From CAJBNH01 sp964447285 (GTDB lineage Bacteria > Myxococcota_A > UBA9042), in the NCBI GenBank assembly GCA_964447285.1, contig CAYURO010000005.1, forward strand, positions 62,001 to 126,000: 64,000 nucleotides of DNA, given 5' to 3'. The first letter of the stretch is position 1. Each line of letters starts with the position of its first letter. Shown here piece by piece: positions 36,550-52,057 of the stretch. The notes beneath the pieces were generated by a model. It searched no databases, had not been told where the DNA came from, and saw nothing but the letters and a program-made list of their open reading frames with translations. Made by a program: the position numbers and the translations under genes.

Positions 36550-38130
36550 ATGCACACCAATCGTCACCTGATCGCCGCTGGCGTCGCTGCTGCGCTGTAC
36601 CTGCTTGCCGCGGTTGCTGTGGCCCAAGATGCGGGGGTTGAGCCCGCGCCGCTTGCCGTTGCTGCGACGCCGACAATGGTCCCTGCCGTTGCCGTTGCAG
36701 GACTGAAGGTCGAATCCGACGCCGGTTGGTGGCCCGCCGGTCTGTCGGCCCACGTCGAGGATCGCGTGGTGGGGCGTCGCGAGCCTTCGGTTCAGGTCGG
36801 TCGGCCCTTGGCAACGGACGACGCCCGGCTGGACGGCGAAGACCTGAGCGAGCACCGCCTGCGGGTCGGTGCGGAGTGGAAGCATCCGCTGCAGCGTTGG
36901 GGAGTTGCCGATCTGCGACTGGCCGCGGAGGCTGACCTGTATTCTCAGACCTTCGATGCCGCGGGCACCGCTTCAGATCCGCGGCTGCGGCAGGCCTGGC
37001 TGGAGGCGACGACGGCGGTGGGACGTTTCGGCGCCGGTCGCACGATGTCCGTATGGGGCTTGGGGATTGTCGCGCAACCGGGACTTGCGGACCCCCTGCA
37101 ATTCGGGCTGGAGCGGGGTGGTTCGCTGGTCGACCGCGTACAGGCGGCGCTGCTGCCGGCCGCGTTGTGGACCGACGATCCGCGCAAGGCCTTTCCTCTG
37201 GCGCTGGTGCTGGCGGCCGACCGCGTGGCGCGGGACGGGCTGGCGGACCTGGACGCAGGCGACGAGGCCTACAACGCGATCGCCGCACTGCTGTACCGCA
37301 CGACGGAGCTCGAGCTGGGGGTTTACGGTGTGGTGCGGACCCAGACGGACGCAGAGGGCATGGAGTTGAACGCAAAGATCGCCGACATGTACGGCGCGTG
37401 GTCGACCGGCAAGGGCGAGTGGAAGCTGAAGGTTTCGGGCGAGGGCGCGTTCGTGTGGGGCACGACCACTTGGCTGCGCACGGCGAGCTATCCGCAGCAG
37501 ATGGACCTGCAGCAGTACGGCGGTGCCCTGCGGCTGGATGTCTCGCGTCGGTGGCTGCAGGCAAGGCTCGAGACGGGGGTAGCCAGTGGCGATGGCCGGC
37601 CGCTGGACGGTACGCTGGCGACGTTCCGATTTGCGGAGGACTACCGCGTGGGCTTGGTGCTGTTCCCGCACTACCTGCGCCGCCAGACCCATGCGACCGC
37701 GCAGAACCTGACCGACCCGCGTTTCGCCGCGCAGCCGCCCGCAGGCGTCGGCCACGTCGAGAGCGAAGGTGCTGTTTCTCAAGCGATCTACGTCAACCCC
37801 GTCGTCCGACTGCAGCCGCATCCCCGCGTCGCCTTCTTGGTGGGCGGTGTGTTGGCAAGCGCGCCGACGGTGGTGGCAGACCCGTTCCAGACGTTCTTGA
37901 CCGGCGGCAAGCCGATCGGGCCCCGTGGGGCGGCAGACGCCCGCGCGCTGGGGTTGGAATTCGATGGTGGCGTCGAGGGCAACCTGCCGTTGGGCGCCGG
38001 GTTTGCCGTCGTGGCGCGCTTGCAAGGCGGATGGCTGCTGCCGGGCGAGGCTTTCGCAGACGCAAGCGGCGCCTCGGCCGATGCGGTGGGCGTCGCGGAA
38101 GGCTCCGTGGCGCTGTCGGGCAAGTGGTAG
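36550..38130 (+). CDS. Predicted outer-membrane beta-barrel protein
   Basis: Exported protein of 526 residues. The signal peptide ends at VAVAQDA (~26). The mature part is a long series of amphipathic strands with Gly/Asp turns, typical of a large barrel (HRLRVGAEWKHPLQ, LELGVYGVVRTQTD, GEWKLKVSGEGAFVWG, LQARLETGVASGD) and it ends in a strand with terminal Trp (GSVALSGKW), as expected for a BAM-inserted barrel. It is similar in style to alginate-export and other porin-like proteins, but no family is certain. ATG 36550 follows GGGGGG. It is followed after 14 bases by a lipase-like lipoprotein, so the two probably form an operon. Confidence 0.75.
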   Translation: MHTNRHLIAAGVAAALYLLAAVAVAQDAGVEPAPLAVAATPTMVPAVAVAGLKVESDAGWWPAGLSAHVEDRVVGRREPSVQVGRPLATDDARLDGEDLSEHRLRVGAEWKHPLQRWGVADLRLAAEADLYSQTFDAAGTASDPRLRQAWLEATTAVGRFGAGRTMSVWGLGIVAQPGLADPLQFGLERGGSLVDRVQAALLPAALWTDDPRKAFPLALVLAADRVARDGLADLDAGDEAYNAIAALLYRTTELELGVYGVVRTQTDAEGMELNAKIADMYGAWSTGKGEWKLKVSGEGAFVWGTTTWLRTASYPQQMDLQQYGGALRLDVSRRWLQARLETGVASGDGRPLDGTLATFRFAEDYRVGLVLFPHYLRRQTHATAQNLTDPRFAAQPPAGVGHVESEGAVSQAIYVNPVVRLQPHPRVAFLVGGVLASAPTVVADPFQTFLTGGKPIGPRGAADARALGLEFDGGVEGNLPLGAGFAVVARLQGGWLLPGEAFADASGASADAVGVAEGSVALSGKW

Positions 38131-38144
38131 GGGAGGGCGTGGGC

Positions 38145-41132
38145 ATGCGGAACTTCTCGAACGTATGGATCGTCTCCCTACTCGTCGGCCTGTGGGGCTG
38201 CGCTGACATCGACCTGACAGAGCGGGGGTTGCACGCGACCTTCGTTGCCGGCCAGGCGCGCGGGCCGACCATCCTGTTCCAGCCGCTGCACCAGCCAGAG
38301 CCGCTGATTCCCTTCCCGAACGATCTGGCGCTGCGCGTGGATGCCGACGGGTCGACCCACGCCAACATCTCGATGCAGGCGCCGGCCAAGACCGAGCAGC
38401 GCAATCGCAAGCACTTCAACGAGGTCGACGGTTTCTCGGGCCTGACGCCGATCACGATTGCGTTTGACGGGCCTCTGGACCTGACGACGGTGAACGACGA
38501 CACGGTGTTCGTGGTGAACGTGACGCCCGGGTCCAAGCGCTTCGGCGAGCGATTGCCGCTGGATCTGGGCCGTGGCTGGTTTCCCCACGATGCCGAGCCG
38601 CACGCCTACGAGCCCTTCGATCCGTATGCAGGCTTCAACAGTTACGTGATGCCGCCCGACAACAAGATCGACACCGACGGCGACGGCACCCCGGACAAGT
38701 GGGTGTACCACTACGAGGTCAAGACCCACACGCTGGACATCCGGCCGCTGCTGCCGCTGGAGTCGGGGGCTCGCTACGGCGTGTTTCTGACGCGCGGCGT
38801 CAAGGGCTGGTCGAAGGACGGCAAGTACGGCGCGGTGGTCAGCCCGTTTGACGTCGTCAACCACGACAGCCAGACCCAGGCGCTGAAGCTGGCGCTGCCC
38901 TCGCTGAATCAGGTGGGCGTGCAGGCTGAGGACGTCGCCTTTGCGTGGACACTGTCGACAGGAGACCTGGCGCGCACGTTCCGCAAGCTGCGCGACGGCT
39001 TGTACGGCTCGGGACCGTTTGCATGGCTGAACGCGCAATTCCCGGCAAAGGTCGCAGATGTGTACGACACCGAGATCGCGTTCGACGGCGACAAGTCCTA
39101 CAAGGACTATCCCATCGTGCCTCGGGACCACTCCTTCATCGTGCAGGGCGCCTTCATGAAGGAGGTGTTCGCGCTGATCAACCTGTTCCAGCCCGGCGTC
39201 GCCGACAGCTTTGTGAACGTCGCGCACGTCGTGTTTGGCGAGTTCACGACTCCGAACTTCCGGGCGACGAGCGACAACGTGTGGCAGCTCGACATGGTCG
39301 CGGGCACGGCCGTGGTGGCCAAGGAGCAGGTGCCCTTCCTGCTGGTCGTGCCCAAGACCACCGCCAACCACAAGCCCCCGTTTCCGGTCACGATCTACGC
39401 CCACGCCACGGGGACCAGCCGCGTCGAATGCCTGTTGCTGGCCGACCGACTGGCCCAGGCCGGCATTGCCACGTTTGCCATCGATGCAGTCGGGCATGGC
39501 CCCGTGCTGACCGAGCCGCGCAAGATGATCGAAGAGCAAGCCGCCAAGACGGGCATGGACGTGGGCATCTTGATCAAGGCGATCTTGGCGCCGCTGATCT
39601 TCACGGACACCGAGAAGCGCTTTCCGGAGGGGACTTCGGTCGACAAGATGCTGGACGTGCTGCTGAATCAGGGCTTCGTTCAGCAGCTGGCGGTCAAGGG
39701 CCGCGCGGTCGATGACAACGGCGACTGCTACAAGAAGGGCGGCGAGGCCTACTACGCCCCCGACGCCTTCCGCCTGCGCGACGCCATGCGCCAGACGACC
39801 TTCGACTTCATCGTGGCCGTGCGGATGCTGCGCGCCCTATCGAACAGCCATGTTCCTCCGCCGCCTACGGATCCGCGCACGGCGACCAAGGCGCAGCTGA
39901 TGCCCAGCCTGCTGGCCGGCGACTTCGACATGGACGGCCAGATCGACGTGGGTGGCGACAAGGTGCCGTATTTCATGATGGGTGTGTCGCTCGGCGGCAT
40001 CCACACCGCGCTGACGGCCCCGCTGGAGCCCGCGATCACGCACGCCGCCGCCGTGGTGCCGGGCGCCGGCCTTGCCGACATCTTCATGCGCACGGCGCTG
40101 CAGTCGGTGGTCACCCCGCTGATGCACTCGATTCTGGGGCCGATGGTCGTCGGGTGCCCGCGTGGCGAGGGCAAGGTCGACCTGACCTGGGACGATGACG
40201 CCGACAACTGCAACAAGACCGAGACGTTGAGCTATGTCGATGAGACGAACGGCCTCTGCCTGCCCGCTGGCGTCATGAAGCCCACGGCGCGAGGTCAGTT
40301 GCAGATCCCGGCCGGAGCAACAATCACGGTGCGGAATCTGGAGAATGGGGAGTCGCGAGAGCAGGTTGCGGCGGCCGACGGGCACTTTGCCGTGGCCGTG
40401 TCCAGCGACAAGGGTGACCGCGTCAGCGTTCAGGTCCACGACACGCAGGGCAAGCTGCTGACTGCGGCCGAGCTGACGGCGCCTCACGATGGTCTGGCGA
40501 GACAGCGCAACACGCCAGAGTTCCGACGGTTCGTGCAACTGGCCGCCAATGCTCTGGAAGGGGCCGACGCGATCACGGTGGCCGACCGCGCGATGCTTGA
40601 CCCAAGCCCCGGCACGCCGCCGACCAACCTGCTGATGATGCTGTCGGTGGGGGACCGCACCGTGCCCTTTACGACGGGCGTGTCGCTGGCGCGCGCCGTG
40701 GGCTTGTTCGGCCGTTCCACCGCCCAAGATGCCGAGCCGTGGCGGGCTTGGACGGAAGAAGCGATCGCGCGCGGGCTGCTGACCAGCGGCGAGGGCGATG
40801 TGCCGCTGCTGAACCCGTCCAAGCCAGAGGGCGGCCCCGGCCTTTGTCGCACGGTGCAGACCGTGCCCGGTCAGCCGGCGCTGTCCGCGCTGTGTCTGGC
40901 CGACGTCAAGGGCCACCACGAGTACATCGCGCAGGCGGGTGACTCCGATGGTTTTCCGCCGTTTCAGGGCTACAAGGGCACCTTCACCGAGTACCATCGC
41001 AACCAGATCGTGACGTGGTTTCACTCACTTGGAAAGCATCTGGGAGAGGACCCTTGCTGGGCGAACAAGGACTGCGTCGCCACCCGCAACCTCCGTTCCG
41101 AGTGGGACCTGCCCCTTGGTCAAACTCCTTGA
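38145..41132 (+). CDS. Lipase-like lipoprotein (Lipase_bact_N type)
   Basis: Predicted lipoprotein of 995 residues with an alpha/beta-hydrolase core. The lipobox LWGC puts the Cys at ~19. The N-terminal region has the bacterial lipase signature PLIPFPNDLALRVD. A catalytic triad can be proposed: Ser in MGVSLGG (~615), Asp in SVGDRTVP (~835) and His in KGHHEYI (~925). Between Ser and Asp about 60 residues (near 40290-40490) read as a separate beta-sandwich (GATITVRNLENGE, DGHFAVAVSSDKGDRVSVQVHD) inserted into the hydrolase. Start ATG 38145 has GGGAGG. It probably acts at the outer membrane with the preceding barrel; the substrate is unknown. Confidence 0.78.
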   Translation: MRNFSNVWIVSLLVGLWGCADIDLTERGLHATFVAGQARGPTILFQPLHQPEPLIPFPNDLALRVDADGSTHANISMQAPAKTEQRNRKHFNEVDGFSGLTPITIAFDGPLDLTTVNDDTVFVVNVTPGSKRFGERLPLDLGRGWFPHDAEPHAYEPFDPYAGFNSYVMPPDNKIDTDGDGTPDKWVYHYEVKTHTLDIRPLLPLESGARYGVFLTRGVKGWSKDGKYGAVVSPFDVVNHDSQTQALKLALPSLNQVGVQAEDVAFAWTLSTGDLARTFRKLRDGLYGSGPFAWLNAQFPAKVADVYDTEIAFDGDKSYKDYPIVPRDHSFIVQGAFMKEVFALINLFQPGVADSFVNVAHVVFGEFTTPNFRATSDNVWQLDMVAGTAVVAKEQVPFLLVVPKTTANHKPPFPVTIYAHATGTSRVECLLLADRLAQAGIATFAIDAVGHGPVLTEPRKMIEEQAAKTGMDVGILIKAILAPLIFTDTEKRFPEGTSVDKMLDVLLNQGFVQQLAVKGRAVDDNGDCYKKGGEAYYAPDAFRLRDAMRQTTFDFIVAVRMLRALSNSHVPPPPTDPRTATKAQLMPSLLAGDFDMDGQIDVGGDKVPYFMMGVSLGGIHTALTAPLEPAITHAAAVVPGAGLADIFMRTALQSVVTPLMHSILGPMVVGCPRGEGKVDLTWDDDADNCNKTETLSYVDETNGLCLPAGVMKPTARGQLQIPAGATITVRNLENGESREQVAAADGHFAVAVSSDKGDRVSVQVHDTQGKLLTAAELTAPHDGLARQRNTPEFRRFVQLAANALEGADAITVADRAMLDPSPGTPPTNLLMMLSVGDRTVPFTTGVSLARAVGLFGRSTAQDAEPWRAWTEEAIARGLLTSGEGDVPLLNPSKPEGGPGLCRTVQTVPGQPALSALCLADVKGHHEYIAQAGDSDGFPPFQGYKGTFTEYHRNQIVTWFHSLGKHLGEDPCWANKDCVATRNLRSEWDLPLGQTP

Positions 41133-41239
41133 CGCCGCCGGCCGTGACATCCGCGCCCCTTGGTCAGGTGGCCTTGCCGCTGCCGGCCAACGTGGGCTAA
41201 CCTGCCGACCCGTCCATTCATCGTGCAGGGGAGAGCTCC

Positions 41240-42370
41240 ATGGCCCACCGACTCCCACAGACCGAAGTGCCCGCCTTTGTCCGCCTCGTCGCCGTTCTGC
41301 TGGCGGGGATGCTGATCGGTCAGGTCAGCTCGCCTGCGATCGCGCTTGCAGTTCCGGCGACAGACAAGCCGGAGGTCGCACCCGCCCCTGCGAACGCGCC
41401 TGCCACCGCGCCTGCCGCCGAGAGCGCGAAACCAGAGCCCGCCAAGGCGGAACCGGCACCGACGGACCCGGATCTTGCCGCACCCGCAGCCGACCCTGCG
41501 CCCCCGGCACTTGAAAAGAAGGACGCAGCGAAGAACGGGCCCGCAAAGAAAGCGGCCGCCAAGGCCGAGGCTCCCAAGCCCGCCAAGGTCGTCGCCGTCA
41601 GCGCGAAGGCCAAAGCCGATGCCGAGGCATTGTCGAAGCAGGCTGCCGAGTACCTGCGCACCGGGACCCATAGTCTGGCCGCCGACACCTACCTGAAGGC
41701 CCACTCGCTGAACCCTTTGCCGGAGTACCTGTACGGTGCCGCTCGCGCCGAGCACTTGGCCGGTCAGCTCGAGTCCGCGATCGCGACCTACGAGCAGACG
41801 CTGGCCGCCCTGACGCCCAAGCAGCCCTTGTACAAGAAGGTCAAGGCGGCGATGGACATGGCCAAGGAAGAACTGGCTGCCCGTCCGGCACCGACCGTGG
41901 TCGAGGCCCAGGTTGAAGCCCCGGAGCCAGAGAACGCCAAGCCGGTGCCGATTCCTCAGGACCCGACTCCCGTTGTGGTTCAAGCCCCGCCGCCGTCCGC
42001 ACCGCTTGCTTGGGAGAAACCTGTGGGTTACGGCGCACTTGGACTGGGCGCTGTGGCGCTTCTCTCGGGCATCGTCGTGTACGCGACCGCCTCCACCGAC
42101 CAAGCGGCGCTGGATGATCTGTACGCCGAGAAGAGCGATCAGGGCATCACCGGCATCACCCGGGAGGACGCGATCGCGCGTCAGGACAGCATCAACAGCC
42201 GCGTCGTCACCACCTGGGCCCTGATCGGCACCGGCGTCGTGTCGGCGGGCGCCGGCGCCTATCTGCTGTGGTTCCACAAGCCTGCCGCGTCGGCCAGCAC
42301 CGCTGCCCCCGCCGTTGTCGCCGTGCCTGTTCGCGACGGTGGCCTGCTGCAGCTGGCATGGCGCTTCTGA
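41240..42370 (+). CDS. Envelope protein with TPR-like segment
   Basis: Predicted envelope protein of 376 residues. An N-terminal signal or anchor (~13-38) is followed by ~75 residues of Ala/Pro/Lys/Glu-rich linker. Residues ~130-215 form a TPR-like helical pair (LSKQAAEYLRTGTHSLAADTYLKAH, then ARAEHLAGQLESAIATYEQTL, each read in pieces). A Pro-rich stretch leads to two hydrophobic helices (~260-280 and ~320-340) separated by a polar loop. This layout recurs in Myxococcota proteins of unknown function. ATG 41240 has GGGGAG upstream. It precedes mreB but a 130-base gap separates them. Confidence 0.7.
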   Translation: MAHRLPQTEVPAFVRLVAVLLAGMLIGQVSSPAIALAVPATDKPEVAPAPANAPATAPAAESAKPEPAKAEPAPTDPDLAAPAADPAPPALEKKDAAKNGPAKKAAAKAEAPKPAKVVAVSAKAKADAEALSKQAAEYLRTGTHSLAADTYLKAHSLNPLPEYLYGAARAEHLAGQLESAIATYEQTLAALTPKQPLYKKVKAAMDMAKEELAARPAPTVVEAQVEAPEPENAKPVPIPQDPTPVVVQAPPPSAPLAWEKPVGYGALGLGAVALLSGIVVYATASTDQAALDDLYAEKSDQGITGITREDAIARQDSINSRVVTTWALIGTGVVSAGAGAYLLWFHKPAASASTAAPAVVAVPVRDGGLLQLAWRF

Positions 42371-42406
42371 TCGCCCCTGGCGATGATCGGTAACTCTTGG
42401 GCCAGC

Positions 42407-42436
42407 TTGCCGAACCGCGAAGTCTGCTGCTACCCT
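42407..42436 (+). promoter_or_regulatory. Candidate mreB promoter
   Basis: TTGCCG (42407-42412), 18 bases, TACCCT (42431-42436). This resembles the candidate rpsA promoter in both boxes and spacing. It is 68 bases before the mreB start. Confidence 0.35.
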
Positions 42437-42503
42437 CGCTGGCCGGCGCGCGGACCGTCGTGGGCAACTGCGATCGCCACACCCGCGTCCTGGCGACGAT
42501 CAC

Positions 42504-43535
<1,032 letters not shown>

Positions 43536-43568
43536 GCGAATTCACGAAAGCACTTCGCCAGACCGGAC

Positions 43569-44012
43569 TCACGCGGGTGAGCGTGTCTCGAACAGATCCG
43601 CGTGGCGATGCAGGCGCTCGTCCATCGTCAGCAACGGCGCGGGGACGACGGTCTGCAGCTTGTCCAAGCGACGGGCCAGCGCGCGAATCGCCAGGATGTG
43701 CTCGCGCGGCGTGTCCGTCGCACCGGTGCCTTGGTTGGCCAGAAACAGGTCGAACTGGCGGCTGGAGGCGACTGGAGTGCGCGAACCGCCATGGCGGCAC
43801 ACTTCGACGACCAACGACTCATCCTTCGCCAAGCTCTTCAGCGTGATCGGGACCGCACCTCGGCGTGGAGCTCCGACGGAGGCTACACGCCAGCCGTCCG
43901 CATCCGAACGGCGGGCCTTCCGGGGGGCCGCCGCAGCTGCCACACCGACCACTGCCGCACCCGCAAGGGACATGCCGAGGAGGGTCAGGAACTCGCGCCG
44001 AGATAACGACAT
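43569..44012 (-). CDS. Tat-exported small protein
   Basis: Protein of 147 residues with a twin-arginine signal, SRREFLTLLG, and a hydrophobic Ala-rich core ending near residue 30. The mature ~115 residues contain VPITLKSLAKDESLVVEVCRHGG and a C-terminal helix with MDERLHRHADLF, and have a single Cys. I recognise no family. Export in folded form suggests a cofactor or tight complex. ATG 44012 has AGGGG upstream. It is convergent with mreB (33 bases between stops). Confidence 0.65.
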   Translation of the reverse strand: MSLSRREFLTLLGMSLAGAAVVGVAAAAAPRKARRSDADGWRVASVGAPRRGAVPITLKSLAKDESLVVEVCRHGGSRTPVASSRQFDLFLANQGTGATDTPREHILAIRALARRLDKLQTVVPAPLLTMDERLHRHADLFETRSPA

Positions 44013-44132
44013 AGGCCACCCCTGAGGACGTTGGGACATCGACGGTTGAGTCTAGGGAGCAGCGAGCAGGGAAGTCAAACGCTTGCCGGAAGCGCGCGTC
44101 GGGCCGATCCTGTTGGGGTAGCGGAGCAACGG

Positions 44133-45068
44133 ATGACGCAAGGGCCACCACAGACCGCGATCTCGAACCAGTTCGATCTGGTCGCCACTTCGCTGGCCCA
44201 GGTCCTGGGTCGTCCGCATCTGCATCTCCAGACCCCAACGGGAATGCGCACCTACGCCCTGCCGCCTGGCGACGAAACGCCTGCCGAGCTGCCCGATGTC
44301 TTGGCGCGCGGTCAGCTCTATCTGGACCTATCGACCAAGGCCCGGTTGGACGACTTCGCGAACGATCTGCAGCGGATCGAGCCGGCCAGCCACCGCGTCC
44401 GCTGCCGGGCTTGGACCGAGTCGTGTCTGGGCGTCTGGAATGCGGTGGAACTATCCGGATTTAAAGAGGAAGAGGCACGCTTGCGAGACGTGCTGTCGGC
44501 GCTGACGGGCGTCGTCGTCGATGTGGGGGCGGGCTGGCCGCAGTCGCTTGACGTGCTGGCGCAGGCGATGGCGGAAGGGCGGGTGCGCTATCTGGCGGTA
44601 GATCCTCTGCTTCGGTTGGACGAGTGGCGTGATCGCGTGCCGTTTGCGATCAAACTGCGGGCGGCGGGCGAGCGACTTCCGTTGCAGAACGACTGCGCCG
44701 GCGCCGTGCTGATGCTCAGGTCATTCAACCACTTGCGCGATCCGGCGCAGGCGCTGCGCGAGGCGGCGCGGGTGCTTCACGATCGCGGGCGGCTCGTGCT
44801 TGTCGACAACACAGCGTTCGGCCTTTTGAGGTCGCCACGGCAGCTGGCCTGCGCGCGGGCCGTCACCGCCGACGTCACGCCGTTCGAACACTTGCGCAAC
44901 GCGACGGCAAGCGATGCCGTTGCCTTGCTGGAGGCGATGGACGGGTCGCCCTTCGCGGTCGAGCAGGTGCGCGAAGTCCAACACGGTGCCGCAAACCAAT
45001 GGCTGGTGGTTGCGCGACGGGACCGGCTCAGACTGTGCGGAGTTGAAGCCTTGCGGGCGGCACGGTAA
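44133..45068 (+). CDS. Class I SAM-dependent methyltransferase
   Basis: Methyltransferase of 311 residues with a ~125-residue N-terminal extension. Motif I is VVVDVGAGWPQSL (~130), the acidic end of strand 2 is in YLAVDP, motif IV area is GAVLMLRSFNHLRDP and motif post-IV is GRLVLVDN, as in the Methyltransf_11 group. The glycine loop (GAGWPQ) is slightly unusual. ATG 44133 has GGAG upstream. The substrate is not evident; the N-terminal part has WTESCLGVWNAVE, which I do not recognise. It precedes the giant MopE-repeat gene by 131 bases. Confidence 0.8.
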   Translation: MTQGPPQTAISNQFDLVATSLAQVLGRPHLHLQTPTGMRTYALPPGDETPAELPDVLARGQLYLDLSTKARLDDFANDLQRIEPASHRVRCRAWTESCLGVWNAVELSGFKEEEARLRDVLSALTGVVVDVGAGWPQSLDVLAQAMAEGRVRYLAVDPLLRLDEWRDRVPFAIKLRAAGERLPLQNDCAGAVLMLRSFNHLRDPAQALREAARVLHDRGRLVLVDNTAFGLLRSPRQLACARAVTADVTPFEHLRNATASDAVALLEAMDGSPFAVEQVREVQHGAANQWLVVARRDRLRLCGVEALRAAR

Positions 45069-45199
45069 CCTGTGCTGTTCTGGGAGTTCGCGCATCAGTT
45101 TCTGTTCCTCGGCGCGTGTGGCTTCCCGATCGATCGACTGCAGAATCCCTGCGAGCCACCGGGCTTCGCAGGACGCCCGTTGCATCGGGGGGAGCTACG

Positions 45200-51055
<5,856 letters not shown>

Positions 51056-51092
51056 CGCAAGAGGCGCGGCAAGGCACCCCCCGGCCGGCTAG

Positions 51093-52031
51093 CTATTTGC
51101 GCCCTTCCACCAGCCCCCTCAGGTAGTACTCGCCGGCGCGATAGCTGGACCGCACCAGCGGACCCGAAGCGCAGTACTTGAACCCCAACGCCATCGCGCG
51201 GTCGTGCCAGTGCTGGAACTCGTCGGGTTCGGCGAACCGGACCACGTCGTGGTGCCAGGGCGACGGCCGCAGGTATTGGCCGAAGGTCACCGCGTCGACG
51301 TCATGGGAGCGCAGGTCGGCAAGGGTCTGCATCACCTGCTCTGCCGTCTCGCCAATCCCCAGCATGATCGAAGACTTGGTGACCATCGCGGGGTGCCTGC
51401 GCCGCACCACCGACAGCACCTCGAGGCTTTGTCGATAGGACGCGCGGCGGTCGCGAAGCTGCGGCGTCAGGGCCTCGACGGTCTCCACGTTGTGCGCGAA
51501 CACGTGCGGCAGGGCGTCCGCGACGGTCTCAATGTCGGCCGCAACGCCTTCGAAGTCGGGCGTCAGCACCTCGACCAGTGTGCGGGGGCTGCGCTGCCGG
51601 ATGGCGCGGATGGTCGCTGCGAAGTGAGTTGCGCCGCCATCGGGCAGGTCGTCGCGGTTCACGCTGGTCAACACCACATAGTCCAAGTCCATCACCGCGA
51701 CCTGTTCCGCGGCCTTTTCCGGCTCGTCGGGGTCCAGCGGCGCCGGGCGCGGGTGGGTCGTGACGGCGCAGAAACGGCAGGCCCGCGTGCACGTGTCGCC
51801 CATCAGCATCAGCGTCGCCGTACCCTGGTTCCAGCACTCGCCGATGTTGGGGCACCGGGCCTCTTCGCAGACCGTGTGCAAGCCCCGCTCGCGCAAGCGG
51901 GTTTTGATGTCGGCATAGCGCTCACCGCCGGGCAGCGGCGCACGGATCCACTCCGGCAGTCGCTGGGGCAACGTGGTGCCGTCGCGCTCGCGTTGCCGCA
52001 ACAGCGCCGTCTTCTCCAGGGATATTCGCAA
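51093..52031 (-). CDS. lipA: Lipoyl synthase
   Basis: Radical-SAM enzyme of 312 residues that inserts two sulfurs into protein-bound octanoyl groups to make lipoate. Auxiliary cluster Cys are C-E-E-A-R-C-P-N-I-G-E-C (55, 60, 66), the radical-SAM cluster is CTRACRFC (81, 85, 88), and the C-terminal RSSY motif is present. Length fits. It starts with TTG at 52031, preceded by AGGA; no ATG lies nearby in frame. It follows a lipoprotein gene by 26 bases on the same strand, with no functional link apparent. LipB is not in the window. Confidence 0.95.
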   Translation of the reverse strand: MRISLEKTALLRQRERDGTTLPQRLPEWIRAPLPGGERYADIKTRLRERGLHTVCEEARCPNIGECWNQGTATLMLMGDTCTRACRFCAVTTHPRPAPLDPDEPEKAAEQVAVMDLDYVVLTSVNRDDLPDGGATHFAATIRAIRQRSPRTLVEVLTPDFEGVAADIETVADALPHVFAHNVETVEALTPQLRDRRASYRQSLEVLSVVRRRHPAMVTKSSIMLGIGETAEQVMQTLADLRSHDVDAVTFGQYLRPSPWHHDVVRFAEPDEFQHWHDRAMALGFKYCASGPLVRSSYRAGEYYLRGLVEGRK

Positions 52032-52057
52032 GGGTTCCTGCCTTCTGGCGTCCAGGG

